Assembly: GCF_004152865.1 (NCBI RefSeq)
Contig: NZ_SEOO01000020.1
Span: 1 to 64,000, forward strand
DNA: 64,000 nt
Source: Sphingobium cupriresistens
GTDB lineage: Bacteria > Pseudomonadota > Alphaproteobacteria > Sphingomonadales > Sphingomonadaceae
Direction of reading: 5' to 3'
Below, one piece after another: positions 25,298 through 32,963 of this stretch. The stretch's first letter is position 1; every line of letters begins with the position of its first letter. The notes under the pieces are model-generated. The model had not been told where the DNA came from, made no database searches, and saw only the letters and a program-made list of their open reading frames with translations. The translations under genes were made by a program, and so were the position numbers.

Positions 25298-26131
25298 ATG
25301 GCACAGAGGGAAGAATTGTCGCGGTTCCTGAAAGCTGCGCGGGCGAAGCTGGCCCCGTCGGACGTCGGCCTGCCGCCGGGCGAACGCCGCCGCACGCGCG
25401 GGCTTCGGCGCGAAGAGGTGGCGACGCTCGCGGGGATGAGCGTCACCTGGTACACCTGGTTCGAGCAGGGGCGGGAGGTCCAGCTATCCGCGCCGATGCT
25501 GGAGCGATTGAGCCGGACGCTGCGCCTCAGCCCCAATGAGCGGGAATTTCTCTTCGCCCTGGCCCAGCATCGGCCGCCGCCGCTGGCGGGTCGCCCCGAT
25601 GAAACGATTCATGTCGGCACCCAGCATCTGATGGATGCGCTGTCGATTCCCGCGCTGGTGATCGTGGAGGACTGGACCGTGATCGGCTGGAACCGGCTGG
25701 TCGGCCGGGCCTTTCGCGATTACAGCCCATTGCCGCGGGAGCAACGCAACCTCTTCCGCATCCTGATGCTGAACCCACGCTACCGCGCCGATCCAGACAA
25801 GTTCCAGGACATGTGCCGCCGCCTGATCGCGCGCTTCAAATGGGACTATAGCCGCACGGCCCAGCCGGAGGTGTTCGAAGGGATCATCGCCGACATGATG
25901 GAGCAGTCCGACTTCTTTCAGCGCTATTGGCAGGAATCGGAGATCATGGCCCATTTCGAGGACACGAACATCGCCGACATGCCCGGCGTGGGCGAAATCA
26001 TGTTCCGCCACACCAGCTATGCGATCGAGGAAGCGCCGGGCCAACGCCTGCTGCTGTTCGCCCCGCTGGACGATGTCAGCGCCGCGCGGCTGGCTAAGCT
26101 GGTGGCGGAGACGGAGAGCGTCGCCGCCTGA
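25298..26131 (+). CDS. XRE-family regulator with MmyB-like ligand domain
   Basis: A 277-residue regulator. The N-terminal helix-turn-helix (about 8-80) has RRTRGLRREEVATLAGMSVTWYTWFEQGR, the hallmark of the MmyB-type XRE group, and a PAS-like ligand-binding domain follows (about 105-265), with VIVEDWTVIGWNRLVGRAFRDY and IMFRHTSYAIEEAPGQRLLLF. The domain often senses small hydrophobic ligands. It is divergent from the BKACE-SDR-SDR operon across a 119-bp gap and likely controls it. I saw no clear copy of either shared operator in that gap. Confidence 0.85.
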   Translation: MAQREELSRFLKAARAKLAPSDVGLPPGERRRTRGLRREEVATLAGMSVTWYTWFEQGREVQLSAPMLERLSRTLRLSPNEREFLFALAQHRPPPLAGRPDETIHVGTQHLMDALSIPALVIVEDWTVIGWNRLVGRAFRDYSPLPREQRNLFRILMLNPRYRADPDKFQDMCRRLIARFKWDYSRTAQPEVFEGIIADMMEQSDFFQRYWQESEIMAHFEDTNIADMPGVGEIMFRHTSYAIEEAPGQRLLLFAPLDDVSAARLAKLVAETESVAA

Positions 26132-26141
26132 CCGGCGACGC

Positions 26142-26405
26142 TTAGTTCGTCTCGCGCTTCAGCCGCTCGGCCAGCGCCGCGATCTCGTCCGGCTCCAGCA
26201 GCCAGGTACGTGTCTTGCGCCCTTCGCGATGCACGGGCTGGGTCAGCAGCACGCGCGCCTGCGCCTTGGCTTCGGGCTTATAGAGTCCATAATGGACGGC
26301 GCAGTCGCGTATCGTGCCGATCAGCGGCGGTTTGCCGTCCAGGTCGATCATGGTCGCGGGCTGATCCCAGGGGATGGCGGCGACGCCGGGATATTTCTGT
26401 TCCAT
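26142..26405 (-). CDS. Small conserved-looking hypothetical protein
   Basis: An 87-residue protein, MEQKYPGVAAIPW..., with a composition and codon pattern like a real gene (balanced charged and hydrophobic residues, GC-rich third positions). I do not recognise a domain. The end KTRTWLLEPDEIAALAERLKRETN suggests a C-terminal helix. It converges on the XRE regulator with a 10-bp gap and lies 72 bp downstream of the DUF4197 gene on the same strand. Confidence 0.5.
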   Translation of the reverse strand: MEQKYPGVAAIPWDQPATMIDLDGKPPLIGTIRDCAVHYGLYKPEAKAQARVLLTQPVHREGRKTRTWLLEPDEIAALAERLKRETN

Positions 26406-26477
26406 GGCGCCGGGACACCACGCCCCGGCACCGAAATCAAGACATAAGCGATAGACCTGGGCATCGTACGGCCAAAA

Positions 26478-27149
26478 TCAGTGCAGCAGCGTCATCAGAA
26501 TCGGGTCGCGCGTCGCGCCCGGATCGCGGCGAATTTCCGCCTCCTCCCGCCCGATCGCGCGAAAGATCGCATCGCCGATCTGGCCGGACACATTGTCGGC
26601 CAGCGCCGCATAATCCCTCCCCCCGCTGACGGAGAGCGCGGCGGACAGCATTTCGAACATGTCGGACCGCAGCGCGCGCGACGCACCGGGCAGCACCGCC
26701 TCTACCACCGATCCGCGCGCTTCGCGCGCCAGCAGGTCGGTCGCCGCCGTCGGGCCGCCACGCAGCACCGACACGGCATCGGCCAACGTCATGCGCTGCA
26801 CCGCTTCCATCACGATCGGCGTGGCATTGTCGGCCAGATCGACCGCGACATCGTTGAGCGACCGGGCCACCTGATTGCGCACAGCGTTCGTGCGCAGCAA
26901 GGCGGACAGCACCGCGCCGCCCTTCCCGCCGCTCAGGTCCGGCGGCACGATCCGGGTCAACTGGTCGTCATAAAAGCCACCCGGTTCGGTCAGCCGGGCA
27001 AAGGCGCGCTCGCTCGACAGTTGAAGCAGCCGCCGCACCGCATCCTCGACGGTGTAGCGCCCCATCGGCGTGGCGCAGGCCGCCAGTGGCAGCAGCGCCA
27101 AGGCCGCGATCAGGCTGCGCCTGTCGGAAAGTCCGAATATTTGCTCCAT
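26478..27149 (-). CDS. DUF4197-family lipoprotein
   Basis: A 223-residue protein with an N-terminal signal ending in a lipobox-like LPLAAC (about Cys25) and a DUF4197 domain: FARLTEPGGFYDDQLTRIVPPDL, then the helical VEAVLPGASRALRSDMFEMLSAAL and NVSGQIGDAIFRAIGREEAEIRRDP. DUF4197 proteins are periplasmic or lipoprotein housekeeping proteins of unknown function. It has no evident link to the aromatic genes on both sides. Confidence 0.8.
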   Translation of the reverse strand: MEQIFGLSDRRSLIAALALLPLAACATPMGRYTVEDAVRRLLQLSSERAFARLTEPGGFYDDQLTRIVPPDLSGGKGGAVLSALLRTNAVRNQVARSLNDVAVDLADNATPIVMEAVQRMTLADAVSVLRGGPTAATDLLAREARGSVVEAVLPGASRALRSDMFEMLSAALSVSGGRDYAALADNVSGQIGDAIFRAIGREEAEIRRDPGATRDPILMTLLH

Positions 27150-27229
27150 GCCGCATCTCCCTTTTCGTGGCGGACGCTATGGCCCGGTCAGGCTTGCGGG
27201 GCGCTGAACGTGGATAAAGAACGCCATGC

Positions 27230-27287
27230 TCCCGCGAAGGCGAGAGTCCAGTTCAGGCGGCAGGACTGGGTTCCCGCCTGCGCGGGA
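27230..27287. repeat. Intergenic palindromic repeat
   Basis: Two 22-nt arms, TCCCGCGAAGGCG... at 27230-27251 and its imperfect complement at 27266-27287, match at 18 of 22 positions around a 14-nt loop. The form (TCCCGCG...CCAG, then CTGG...CGCGGGA) is that of dispersed REP-like elements common in sphingomonads and other Alphaproteobacteria. It lies just downstream of the thioesterase stop and may also act as a transcript-end hairpin. Confidence 0.65.
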
Positions 27288-27297
27288 ACAGGCAACA

Positions 27298-27717
27298 CTA
27301 TGTAAAGAGCGCCCGCACAGAATCCGGCACCCGTTCCGCCCGCAATCCGCCCGGTCGGCTGGCGTCGGGCGCAGTCCATACCCGCTTTTCGACACAGTCC
27401 ACGCACAGCCGCCCGTTTAGCGACAATCGATGCGTCACGGTGAAGCTGCTGTTGCCGAACAGGGGCGCGTCCGCCTCCACCAGCACATCGTCGCCATAAG
27501 CGGTCGGCACGAAGAAACGCGCCGATACATCGACCATCGGGAATCCGGCGAAGGGCATGGTCGCCAGCATGTCCCGCTTCTTGGGCAGGCCAGCCTGTTC
27601 GAACAGCAACATCGTGCTTTCGCCGAAAATGTCGAAATAACGCGGCGCATGGACGATACCGGCGGGGTCGCAATGGCCCCATTCGATGCGGACGATCCGC
27701 TGGAAAAAAGCGTTCAC
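27298..27717 (-). CDS. 4-hydroxybenzoyl-CoA-type thioesterase, VceB-like candidate
   Basis: A 139-residue hot-dog-fold thioesterase with the motif EWGHCDPAGIVHAPRYFDIF; Asp17 sits where Pseudomonas 4-hydroxybenzoyl-CoA thioesterase has its catalytic Asp17. It would hydrolyse an aroyl-CoA. Its gene overlaps the upstream Nu-class GST by four bases, which ties it to beta-ether metabolism. Together with the BKACE at 24303 it could complete vanilloylacetate to vanilloyl-CoA to vanillate, the role recalled for VceB. The aroyl group is inferred. Confidence 0.78.
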   Translation of the reverse strand: MNAFFQRIVRIEWGHCDPAGIVHAPRYFDIFGESTMLLFEQAGLPKKRDMLATMPFAGFPMVDVSARFFVPTAYGDDVLVEADAPLFGNSSFTVTHRLSLNGRLCVDCVEKRVWTAPDASRPGGLRAERVPDSVRALFT

Positions 27718-28385
27718 GCGAGAATGGTCTTTCCCTGCCTGGTCGTTTTTTCCGCCATTTCCGCGTCAGTCGGCGGCGTGGGAATGAGCAGTCCGCGCTG
27801 CACCGCGGGCCGCGCTGAAATCCTGTCGAACCAGCGCTCAAGGTGGGGGAAGCCGCCCATATCGACCCCGGCCCACTCATGGCCGCGCACCCAGGGGAAG
27901 CAGGCGATGTCGGCGATCGAATAGTCGCCCACCAGATAATCGCGGGTCGCGAGGTGCGTGTCCATCACGCCGAACAGGCGCTGGCTTTCACGCACATAAC
28001 GATCGATCACCGATGGCAGTTTCTCGTCGAAATAACGGTTGAAGACCGTCGCCTGCCCCATCATCGGGCCGAGGCCGGACATCTGCCACATCACCCACTG
28101 GATGACGCGGCTGCGGTCCCGCGCGTCGGTGGGGAGGAAGCGGCCGTATTTCTCCGCCAGATACAGCAGAATCGCACCGGATTCGAAGATGGCGAAATCC
28201 CCCGCGTCATGATCGACCAGCGTCGGGATGCGGCCATTGGGGTTGAGCGCGACATACCAGTCCTGTTTCTGGACGCGATCGGTCAGCGCAATCGGCGTGA
28301 CCTTATAGGGCTCGCCCAGTTCCTCCAGCAGGATCGAGACTTTCCACCCGTTGGGCGTCTCCGACGTCAGCAGTTCCAGCATCAT
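27714..28385 (-). CDS. Nu-class glutathione S-transferase, candidate glutathione lyase
   Basis: A 223-residue Nu-class (YghU/YfcG-like) GST: the N-domain with LLTSETPNGWKVSILLEELG, where the T-P-N-G motif contacts glutathione, then NPNGRIPTLVDH and FESGAILLYLAEKYG, and the C-domain with GYSIAD-like VGDYSIADIACFPWV. In Novosphingobium aromaticivorans a Nu-class GST removes glutathione from the beta-etherase product. Here it is divergent from ligF-ligG across a 220-bp gap, giving the strain two candidate lyases. It shares an operon with the thioesterase (four-base overlap). An in-frame ATG one codon later is equally possible as the start. Confidence 0.82.
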   Translation of the reverse strand: MMLELLTSETPNGWKVSILLEELGEPYKVTPIALTDRVQKQDWYVALNPNGRIPTLVDHDAGDFAIFESGAILLYLAEKYGRFLPTDARDRSRVIQWVMWQMSGLGPMMGQATVFNRYFDEKLPSVIDRYVRESQRLFGVMDTHLATRDYLVGDYSIADIACFPWVRGHEWAGVDMGGFPHLERWFDRISARPAVQRGLLIPTPPTDAEMAEKTTRQGKTILA

Positions 28386-28605
28386 TCTCTCCGGCTTTTC
28401 TTGTCACCATCCAAAGCAAAGCCCTGGCCCCGCCGCAAGACGAGTGGCGGCGCTATCATTGCCACTGACAGGTTGGACGGCCCGGATTACCGGGTAGTCG
28501 CGCTGATAGTATCGACAGACGACTTGCGGCCTGCCCGATCGACGGCCAGTTTCATGCCTGAAGGCGCACCAGACGCCATAACCATAAGGTGAGGATGAAC
28601 AGCGC

Positions 28606-29358
28606 ATGTTGACGCTCTACAGCTTCGGTCCGGCTGCCAACAGCCTGAAGCCCCTGCTGGCCCTGTATGAAAAGGGGCTGGATTTCACGCCCCGCTTCGT
28701 AGACCCGACCCGGTTCGAACATCATGAGGATTGGTTCAAGGCGATCAATCCGCGCGGTCAGGTGCCGGCGCTGGACCATGACGGCCATATCATCACCGAA
28801 TCGACCGTGATCTGCGAATATCTGGAGGATGCCTTTCCGAATGCTACGCGCTTGCGCCCGACCGATCCGGTGCAGATCGCGGAGATGCGCGTATGGACCA
28901 AATGGGTGGATGAATATTTCTGCTGGTGCGTGTCCACCATCGGCTGGGAACGGATGATCGGCCCGATGGCGCGCAAGCTGTCCGACGCCGAGTTCGAGGA
29001 GAAGCTGAAACATATCCCCATCCCCGAACAGCGAGCCAAGTGGCGCAGCGCCCGCGCCGGCTTCCCCCAGGCGGTGCTGGACGAGGAAATGCGCAAGATC
29101 CGCGTATCGATAGACCGGCTGGAACAGCGCCTGTCGCAAAGCCACTGGCTGGCGGGCGACGACTATACGCTGGCCGATGTCTGCAACTTCGCGATCGCGA
29201 ACGGGATGCAGTTTGGCTATGCCGACATCGTCAACGGGGAGGCGACGCCGCATCTGGTCGCCTGGATCGAGCGCATCAATGCCCGTCCCGCCGCGCAGGC
29301 CATGTTCGCCAAATCCAAGAGCGAAATGCCGCCCCGTCCCACCGCGACGGCGGCCTGA
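28606..29358 (+). CDS. ligF: Beta-etherase, glutathione-dependent
   Basis: A 250-residue GST that is a clear LigF homologue: LTLYSFGPAANSLKPLLALYEKG at the start, NPRGQVPAL, the signature ESTVICEYLEDAFPNA and KWVDEYFCWCVSTIGW shared with Sphingobium SYK-6 LigF, and LADVCNFAIANG near the end. Asn12 and Ser13 match the catalytic Asn-Ser of LigF. The enzyme attacks the beta carbon of the C-alpha ketone with glutathione and releases the aryl group (guaiacol); LigF takes the beta(S) epimer. It is followed 3 bp later by ligG. No LigE is present in the window. Confidence 0.92.
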   Translation: MLTLYSFGPAANSLKPLLALYEKGLDFTPRFVDPTRFEHHEDWFKAINPRGQVPALDHDGHIITESTVICEYLEDAFPNATRLRPTDPVQIAEMRVWTKWVDEYFCWCVSTIGWERMIGPMARKLSDAEFEEKLKHIPIPEQRAKWRSARAGFPQAVLDEEMRKIRVSIDRLEQRLSQSHWLAGDDYTLADVCNFAIANGMQFGYADIVNGEATPHLVAWIERINARPAAQAMFAKSKSEMPPRPTATAA

Positions 29359-29361
29359 TCC

Positions 29362-30183
29362 ATGGGCTGGCAGGATGAACCGGCCGCGGGAGGACTGCGC
29401 ATGTACCATATTCCCGGCTGCCCCTTTTCCGAACGGATCGAGCTGCTGCTCGATCTGAAGGGATTGCAGGGCATCATGGCCGATCATCAGATCGACATAG
29501 CGCAGCCCCGCCCCGACTGGCTGCTCGCCAAGACGCGCGGGACCACGGCGCTGCCCGCGCTGGAGCTGGAAAATGGCGCGACCCTGAAGGAGAGCATGGT
29601 CATCATGCGCTATGTCGAGGATCGCTATCCCGATCCGCCGGTGGCGCGGCAAGACCCCTACGAACATGCGGTCGAAGCGATGCTGTGTGCGACCGACGGC
29701 CAGTTCACCGGCGCGGGATATCGCATGATCCTCAATCGCGACCCGGCGAAGCGGGACGAGCATAAGGCGGAGGTGGACGCGCAATATGCGCGGCTGGACG
29801 ACTATCTGCGCCATTACGCGCCGGATGGCGATTTCCTGTTCGACCGGTTCGGCTGGGCGGAGGTCGCCTTCACCCCGATGTTCAAGCGGCTCTGGTTCCT
29901 CGACTATTATGAAGCCTATCAAATCCCGCAGCACCTGACCCGGCTGCTGCGCTGGCGCGAGGCGTGCCTGTCGCATCCGGTAGCGCAGCGCCATCATGGC
30001 CATCGCGAACTGATGACGCTCTATTATGACTACAGTCAGGGTGGCGGCAATGGTCGCTTGCCCGAAGGCCGCACCGTCTCCAGCTTCGCGCTCGAACCGC
30101 CCTGGAACAACCGCCCGCTGCCGCCGCGCGACAAATGGGGGGCGCGCGCCACCGACGCCGATCTCGGCCTTCTTCCCGCATAA
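29362..30183 (+). CDS. ligG: Glutathione lyase
   Basis: A 273-residue Omega-like GST closely resembling SYK-6 LigG (265 residues): IPGCPFSERIELLLDLKGL with the catalytic Cys20 (LigG Cys15), KPRPDWLLAKT-like RPDWLLAKTRGTTALPALELENG, RFGWAEVAFTPMFKRLWFLDYYE, and the tail YYDYSQGGGNGRLPEGR and PPRDKWGARATDAELGL-like end. LigG removes the glutathionyl group from the etherase product by attack of its own Cys, giving beta-hydroxypropiovanillone and GSSG. The N-terminus (MGWQDEPAAGG) differs from LigG and is slightly uncertain; a later ATG at 29401 would remove the first 13 residues. Confidence 0.93.
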   Translation: MGWQDEPAAGGLRMYHIPGCPFSERIELLLDLKGLQGIMADHQIDIAQPRPDWLLAKTRGTTALPALELENGATLKESMVIMRYVEDRYPDPPVARQDPYEHAVEAMLCATDGQFTGAGYRMILNRDPAKRDEHKAEVDAQYARLDDYLRHYAPDGDFLFDRFGWAEVAFTPMFKRLWFLDYYEAYQIPQHLTRLLRWREACLSHPVAQRHHGHRELMTLYYDYSQGGGNGRLPEGRTVSSFALEPPWNNRPLPPRDKWGARATDADLGLLPA

Positions 30184-30193
30184 GGATTTTCCC

Positions 30194-31630
30194 ATGCCCA
30201 ATACGCTGCAACATTATATCGATGGCCTATGGGTCGACAGTCAGGGCGGCCGCACCGTCGCTGTCATCAACCCCGCCACCGACCAGAACGCCGCCGACCT
30301 GATCCTCGGCACCGCCGCCGATGTCGACGCGGCCGTGGTCGCGGCTCGCCGGGCGTTCGAGACATATTCCCAGACCAGCCGCGAGGAGCGCGTCGCGCTG
30401 CTCGAACGGATCGTCGGCGAATATCAAAAGCGTGTCCCCGACATCGCCCGCGCCATCGCCACGGAAATGGGCTGCCCTATCTCCATGGCGCAAACAGCGC
30501 AGGCGGGATCGGGCCTGGGCCATCTGGGGCAGGCGCTCAACGCGCTCAAAAATTACGAATTTTCCGAGAAGATCGGCGACAATCGGGTCGTGCGCGAACC
30601 GATCGGCGTGGTTGCGCTCATCACGCCCTGGAACTGGCCGATGAACCAGATCCTCGCCAAGGTCGGCCCGGCGTTGGCGGCTGGCTGCACGATGATCCTG
30701 AAACCGTCGGAAGAAGCCCCTAGCTGCGCCGCCATCTTCGCGGAAATTCTGGATGCCGCGGGCGTGCCGCCGGGCGTCTTCAACCTGGTGCAGGGCGATG
30801 GCGAGGGCGTGGGCACCGCGCTCGCCCAACATCCCGACATCGACATGGTGAGCTTCACTGGTTCCACCCGCGCAGGGATCATGGTGGCCAAGAATGCCGC
30901 CGATACGGTCAAGCGCGTCGCACAGGAACTGGGCGGCAAGTCGCCCAACATCATTCTGCGAGGCACGCCGCTCGACAAGGCGCTGCCCGGCGGCGTGGGC
31001 GGTGTGCTGCTCAACAGCGGCCAGAGCTGCGTCGCGCCCACCCGGATGCTGGTCCACAAGTCCCAGCATGACGAAGCGGCGGAAAAGGTCGGCGCGCTGT
31101 TCGCCGCCAAGAAGGTCGGCGATCCACAGGTCGAGGGCGATCATATCGGCCCGGTCGTCAGCCAGCGCCAGTGGGACCGCATCCAGGGCCTGATCCAGAC
31201 CGGCATCGACGAAGGCGCGACCCTTGTCACCGGCGGCACCGGTCGGCCCGAAGGGTTGAGCCAGGGCAGCTATGTTCGTCCCACCGTCTTCGCCAACGTC
31301 ACGCCGGACATGACGATCGCCAAGGAGGAGATTTTCGGCCCCGTCCTGGTCCTCATGCCCTATGAGGATGATGAGGACGCGATCCGCATCGCCAACGACA
31401 CGCCCTATGGGCTGGGCGCCTATGTCGCGGGCGATCCCGCCCATGCGCGCAAGTTCGTCAGCCGCATCCGGGCGGGGGCCGTGTTCGTCAATGCCGGTGG
31501 CCTGGCCTTCGACATGCCGTTCGGCGGCTACAAGCAATCGGGCAATGGCCGCGAATTCGGCAAGTTCGGGCTGGAGGAATTTCTGGAGGTGAAATCGGTG
31601 ATCGGCGCGCTGCCAGAGGACGTCGACTGA
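30194..31630 (+). CDS. Aldehyde dehydrogenase of the beta-ether operon
   Basis: A 478-residue ALDH starting at the ATG at 30194, 10 bp after ligG. It has TPWNWPMNQILAK, the cofactor loop FTGSTRAGIMVAK, the general base in ELGGKSPNII, the nucleophile in NSGQSCVAPTRM, and FGGYKQSGNGREFG. In this operon the likely substrate is the aldehyde made from beta-hydroxypropiovanillone (vanilloylacetaldehyde), giving vanilloylacetate for the BKACE enzyme. This is inferred; no alcohol dehydrogenase for the prior step is adjacent, though a GMC oxidoreductase lies at 47986. The stop overlaps the next ATG (TGATG). Confidence 0.86.
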   Translation: MPNTLQHYIDGLWVDSQGGRTVAVINPATDQNAADLILGTAADVDAAVVAARRAFETYSQTSREERVALLERIVGEYQKRVPDIARAIATEMGCPISMAQTAQAGSGLGHLGQALNALKNYEFSEKIGDNRVVREPIGVVALITPWNWPMNQILAKVGPALAAGCTMILKPSEEAPSCAAIFAEILDAAGVPPGVFNLVQGDGEGVGTALAQHPDIDMVSFTGSTRAGIMVAKNAADTVKRVAQELGGKSPNIILRGTPLDKALPGGVGGVLLNSGQSCVAPTRMLVHKSQHDEAAEKVGALFAAKKVGDPQVEGDHIGPVVSQRQWDRIQGLIQTGIDEGATLVTGGTGRPEGLSQGSYVRPTVFANVTPDMTIAKEEIFGPVLVLMPYEDDEDAIRIANDTPYGLGAYVAGDPAHARKFVSRIRAGAVFVNAGGLAFDMPFGGYKQSGNGREFGKFGLEEFLEVKSVIGALPEDVD

Positions 31631-32541
31631 TGGCCAGCCTGCCGATCGCCGCCGATGTCGAGGATAGCGCGCGGCAGGCGCCCGCGCTGATCCGCTATCT
31701 CGATGAAGGCGACTTCGTCACGCGGCGCTATGTGTCGCGTGGCGTGGAGATCAACACCGGCACCTATGGCGATCATCGCATGATGGTGCGCGACGGGATG
31801 CCGATCCGCGACCATTTCCGGTTCGACACCCATGGCTTCATGCTGGGCAAACATCATAGCGGCATCGCCGATTTCTTCGACAAGGCAGAGGTCGATCGCC
31901 TCTATCTGCGCGAATGTGAAGAGGCGATCCGCGCGCTGACCGGCGCAACCTGCGTGTCAGCGGGCGGCTGGATGATCCGCACCTCCGCCGATCTCACCGC
32001 CCGCGCCCAGGAAAAGGTCGAGCATTACCGCCATGAAGGCGGCATCCAGCCACCTGCGGGCGAGGCCCATGTCGATTATAACGAAATCACCGGCCGCCGC
32101 GCCGCCGAGCGCGCCTATGCCGCCGCCTTCCCCGATGGTCCGGGTTATAAACGCTATGTCTGCGTCAGTTTCTGGCGCACCTTCACGCCCGGCCCGCAGG
32201 ACTGGCCGCTGGCGGTGTGCGACGGCCGCACCGTGTCGGACGAGGAGGCGACGTCCAACACCCTGTTCGTGGTCGATGCATTTCCCGGCGGCGACGCGCT
32301 GACCGCCCCGGTCGCGGGCGAGGACCAGATGATCGCCGCCTCCATCTTCCGCCATCGGGACCGGCATCGCTGGTGGTATTTTTCGAACATGATGGCGGAC
32401 GATGTGTTGCTGTTCAAATTTCAGGACAGCGATCATGATGTCACCTGGCGCTGCCCCCACACCGCGTTCCACGACAGCAGCCTGCCGGACACGAAAACGC
32501 GCTCCAGTATAGAAGTCCGGGCGGTGGCGTTCTTCGAATAG
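31630..32541 (+). CDS. CmcJ/NvfI-family oxidoreductase-like protein
   Basis: A 303-residue protein of the CmcJ/NvfI (AsaB, GA4-desaturase-related) family, which also includes the cephamycin 7-methoxylation helper CmcJ. Visible features: REYVSRGVEI-like TRRYVSRGVEINTGTYGDHRMMVRDGM, HVDYNEITGRRAAE (a His-x-Asp pair as in Fe/2OG enzymes), VCVSFWRTFTPGPQDWPLAVCDGRTV, and RHRWWYFSNMMADDVLLFKFQDSD near the end. Fungal members include non-haem iron oxygenases, but bacterial ones are uncharacterised. It is translationally coupled to the ALDH of the ligF-ligG operon. No role in beta-ether breakdown is known to me, so its job here is open: side-chain oxidation or C-gamma chemistry are possibilities. 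Confidence 0.72.
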   Translation: MASLPIAADVEDSARQAPALIRYLDEGDFVTRRYVSRGVEINTGTYGDHRMMVRDGMPIRDHFRFDTHGFMLGKHHSGIADFFDKAEVDRLYLRECEEAIRALTGATCVSAGGWMIRTSADLTARAQEKVEHYRHEGGIQPPAGEAHVDYNEITGRRAAERAYAAAFPDGPGYKRYVCVSFWRTFTPGPQDWPLAVCDGRTVSDEEATSNTLFVVDAFPGGDALTAPVAGEDQMIAASIFRHRDRHRWWYFSNMMADDVLLFKFQDSDHDVTWRCPHTAFHDSSLPDTKTRSSIEVRAVAFFE

Positions 32542-32550
32542 GTTAGCGTG

Positions 32551-32961
32551 CTACCAGCGCAGCAACCCGATCAGTTCCTGCCGCCAGGGCCATAGCAATA
32601 TCGCGTTCAGCATCAGCGTCACGATCCCGAACGCATATTCGACCACGCCCGGATCGAGCACGAAATTCCAATAGCCGATCACGATATTGAGCGGCACGCA
32701 GGCCAGCGCGGCGGGCAGCACCGCCCGGTTCGCCAGGATCAGCAGCGCGGCGACCACCTCCATCAGCTTGATCCAGGCGAACAGGCCGCTATGGATCAGC
32801 GCCAGCGTGAATTCCTGCGCCAACGGCGTATTGCCCAGCGGCTGGAGGTCGAAGGGGGTGAAATATTCCACCCCCGAAAACAGGAACCAGCCGCCAAAGA
32901 TGATCCGGGCGGCGGTGAAGGCACCGCCGGTGCCGCGCCCCTGCGCATTAAGGGCGATCAT
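32551..32961 (-). CDS. DoxX-like membrane protein
   Basis: A 136-residue protein with about four hydrophobic helices (FTAARIIFGGWFLFSGVEYF, FAWIKLMEVVAALLILANRAVL, ACVPLNIVIGYW, FGIVTLMLNAILLWPW), the DoxX family layout. It is the last gene of the minus-strand TonB receptor-ALDH-DoxX operon and starts 2 bp after the ALDH stop. DoxX proteins are often linked to quinol or thiol oxidation; its role here is unknown. It converges on the CmcJ/NvfI gene with a 9-bp gap. Confidence 0.78.
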   Translation of the reverse strand: MIALNAQGRGTGGAFTAARIIFGGWFLFSGVEYFTPFDLQPLGNTPLAQEFTLALIHSGLFAWIKLMEVVAALLILANRAVLPAALACVPLNIVIGYWNFVLDPGVVEYAFGIVTLMLNAILLWPWRQELIGLLRW

Positions 32962-32963
32962 CG

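Noticed and set aside
28454..28470. A possible fifth MarR-type site (ACTGACA) between the Nu GST and ligF
   Set aside because: Only the right half matches; the left arm (TATCATT) does not pair or resemble TGTATGT.
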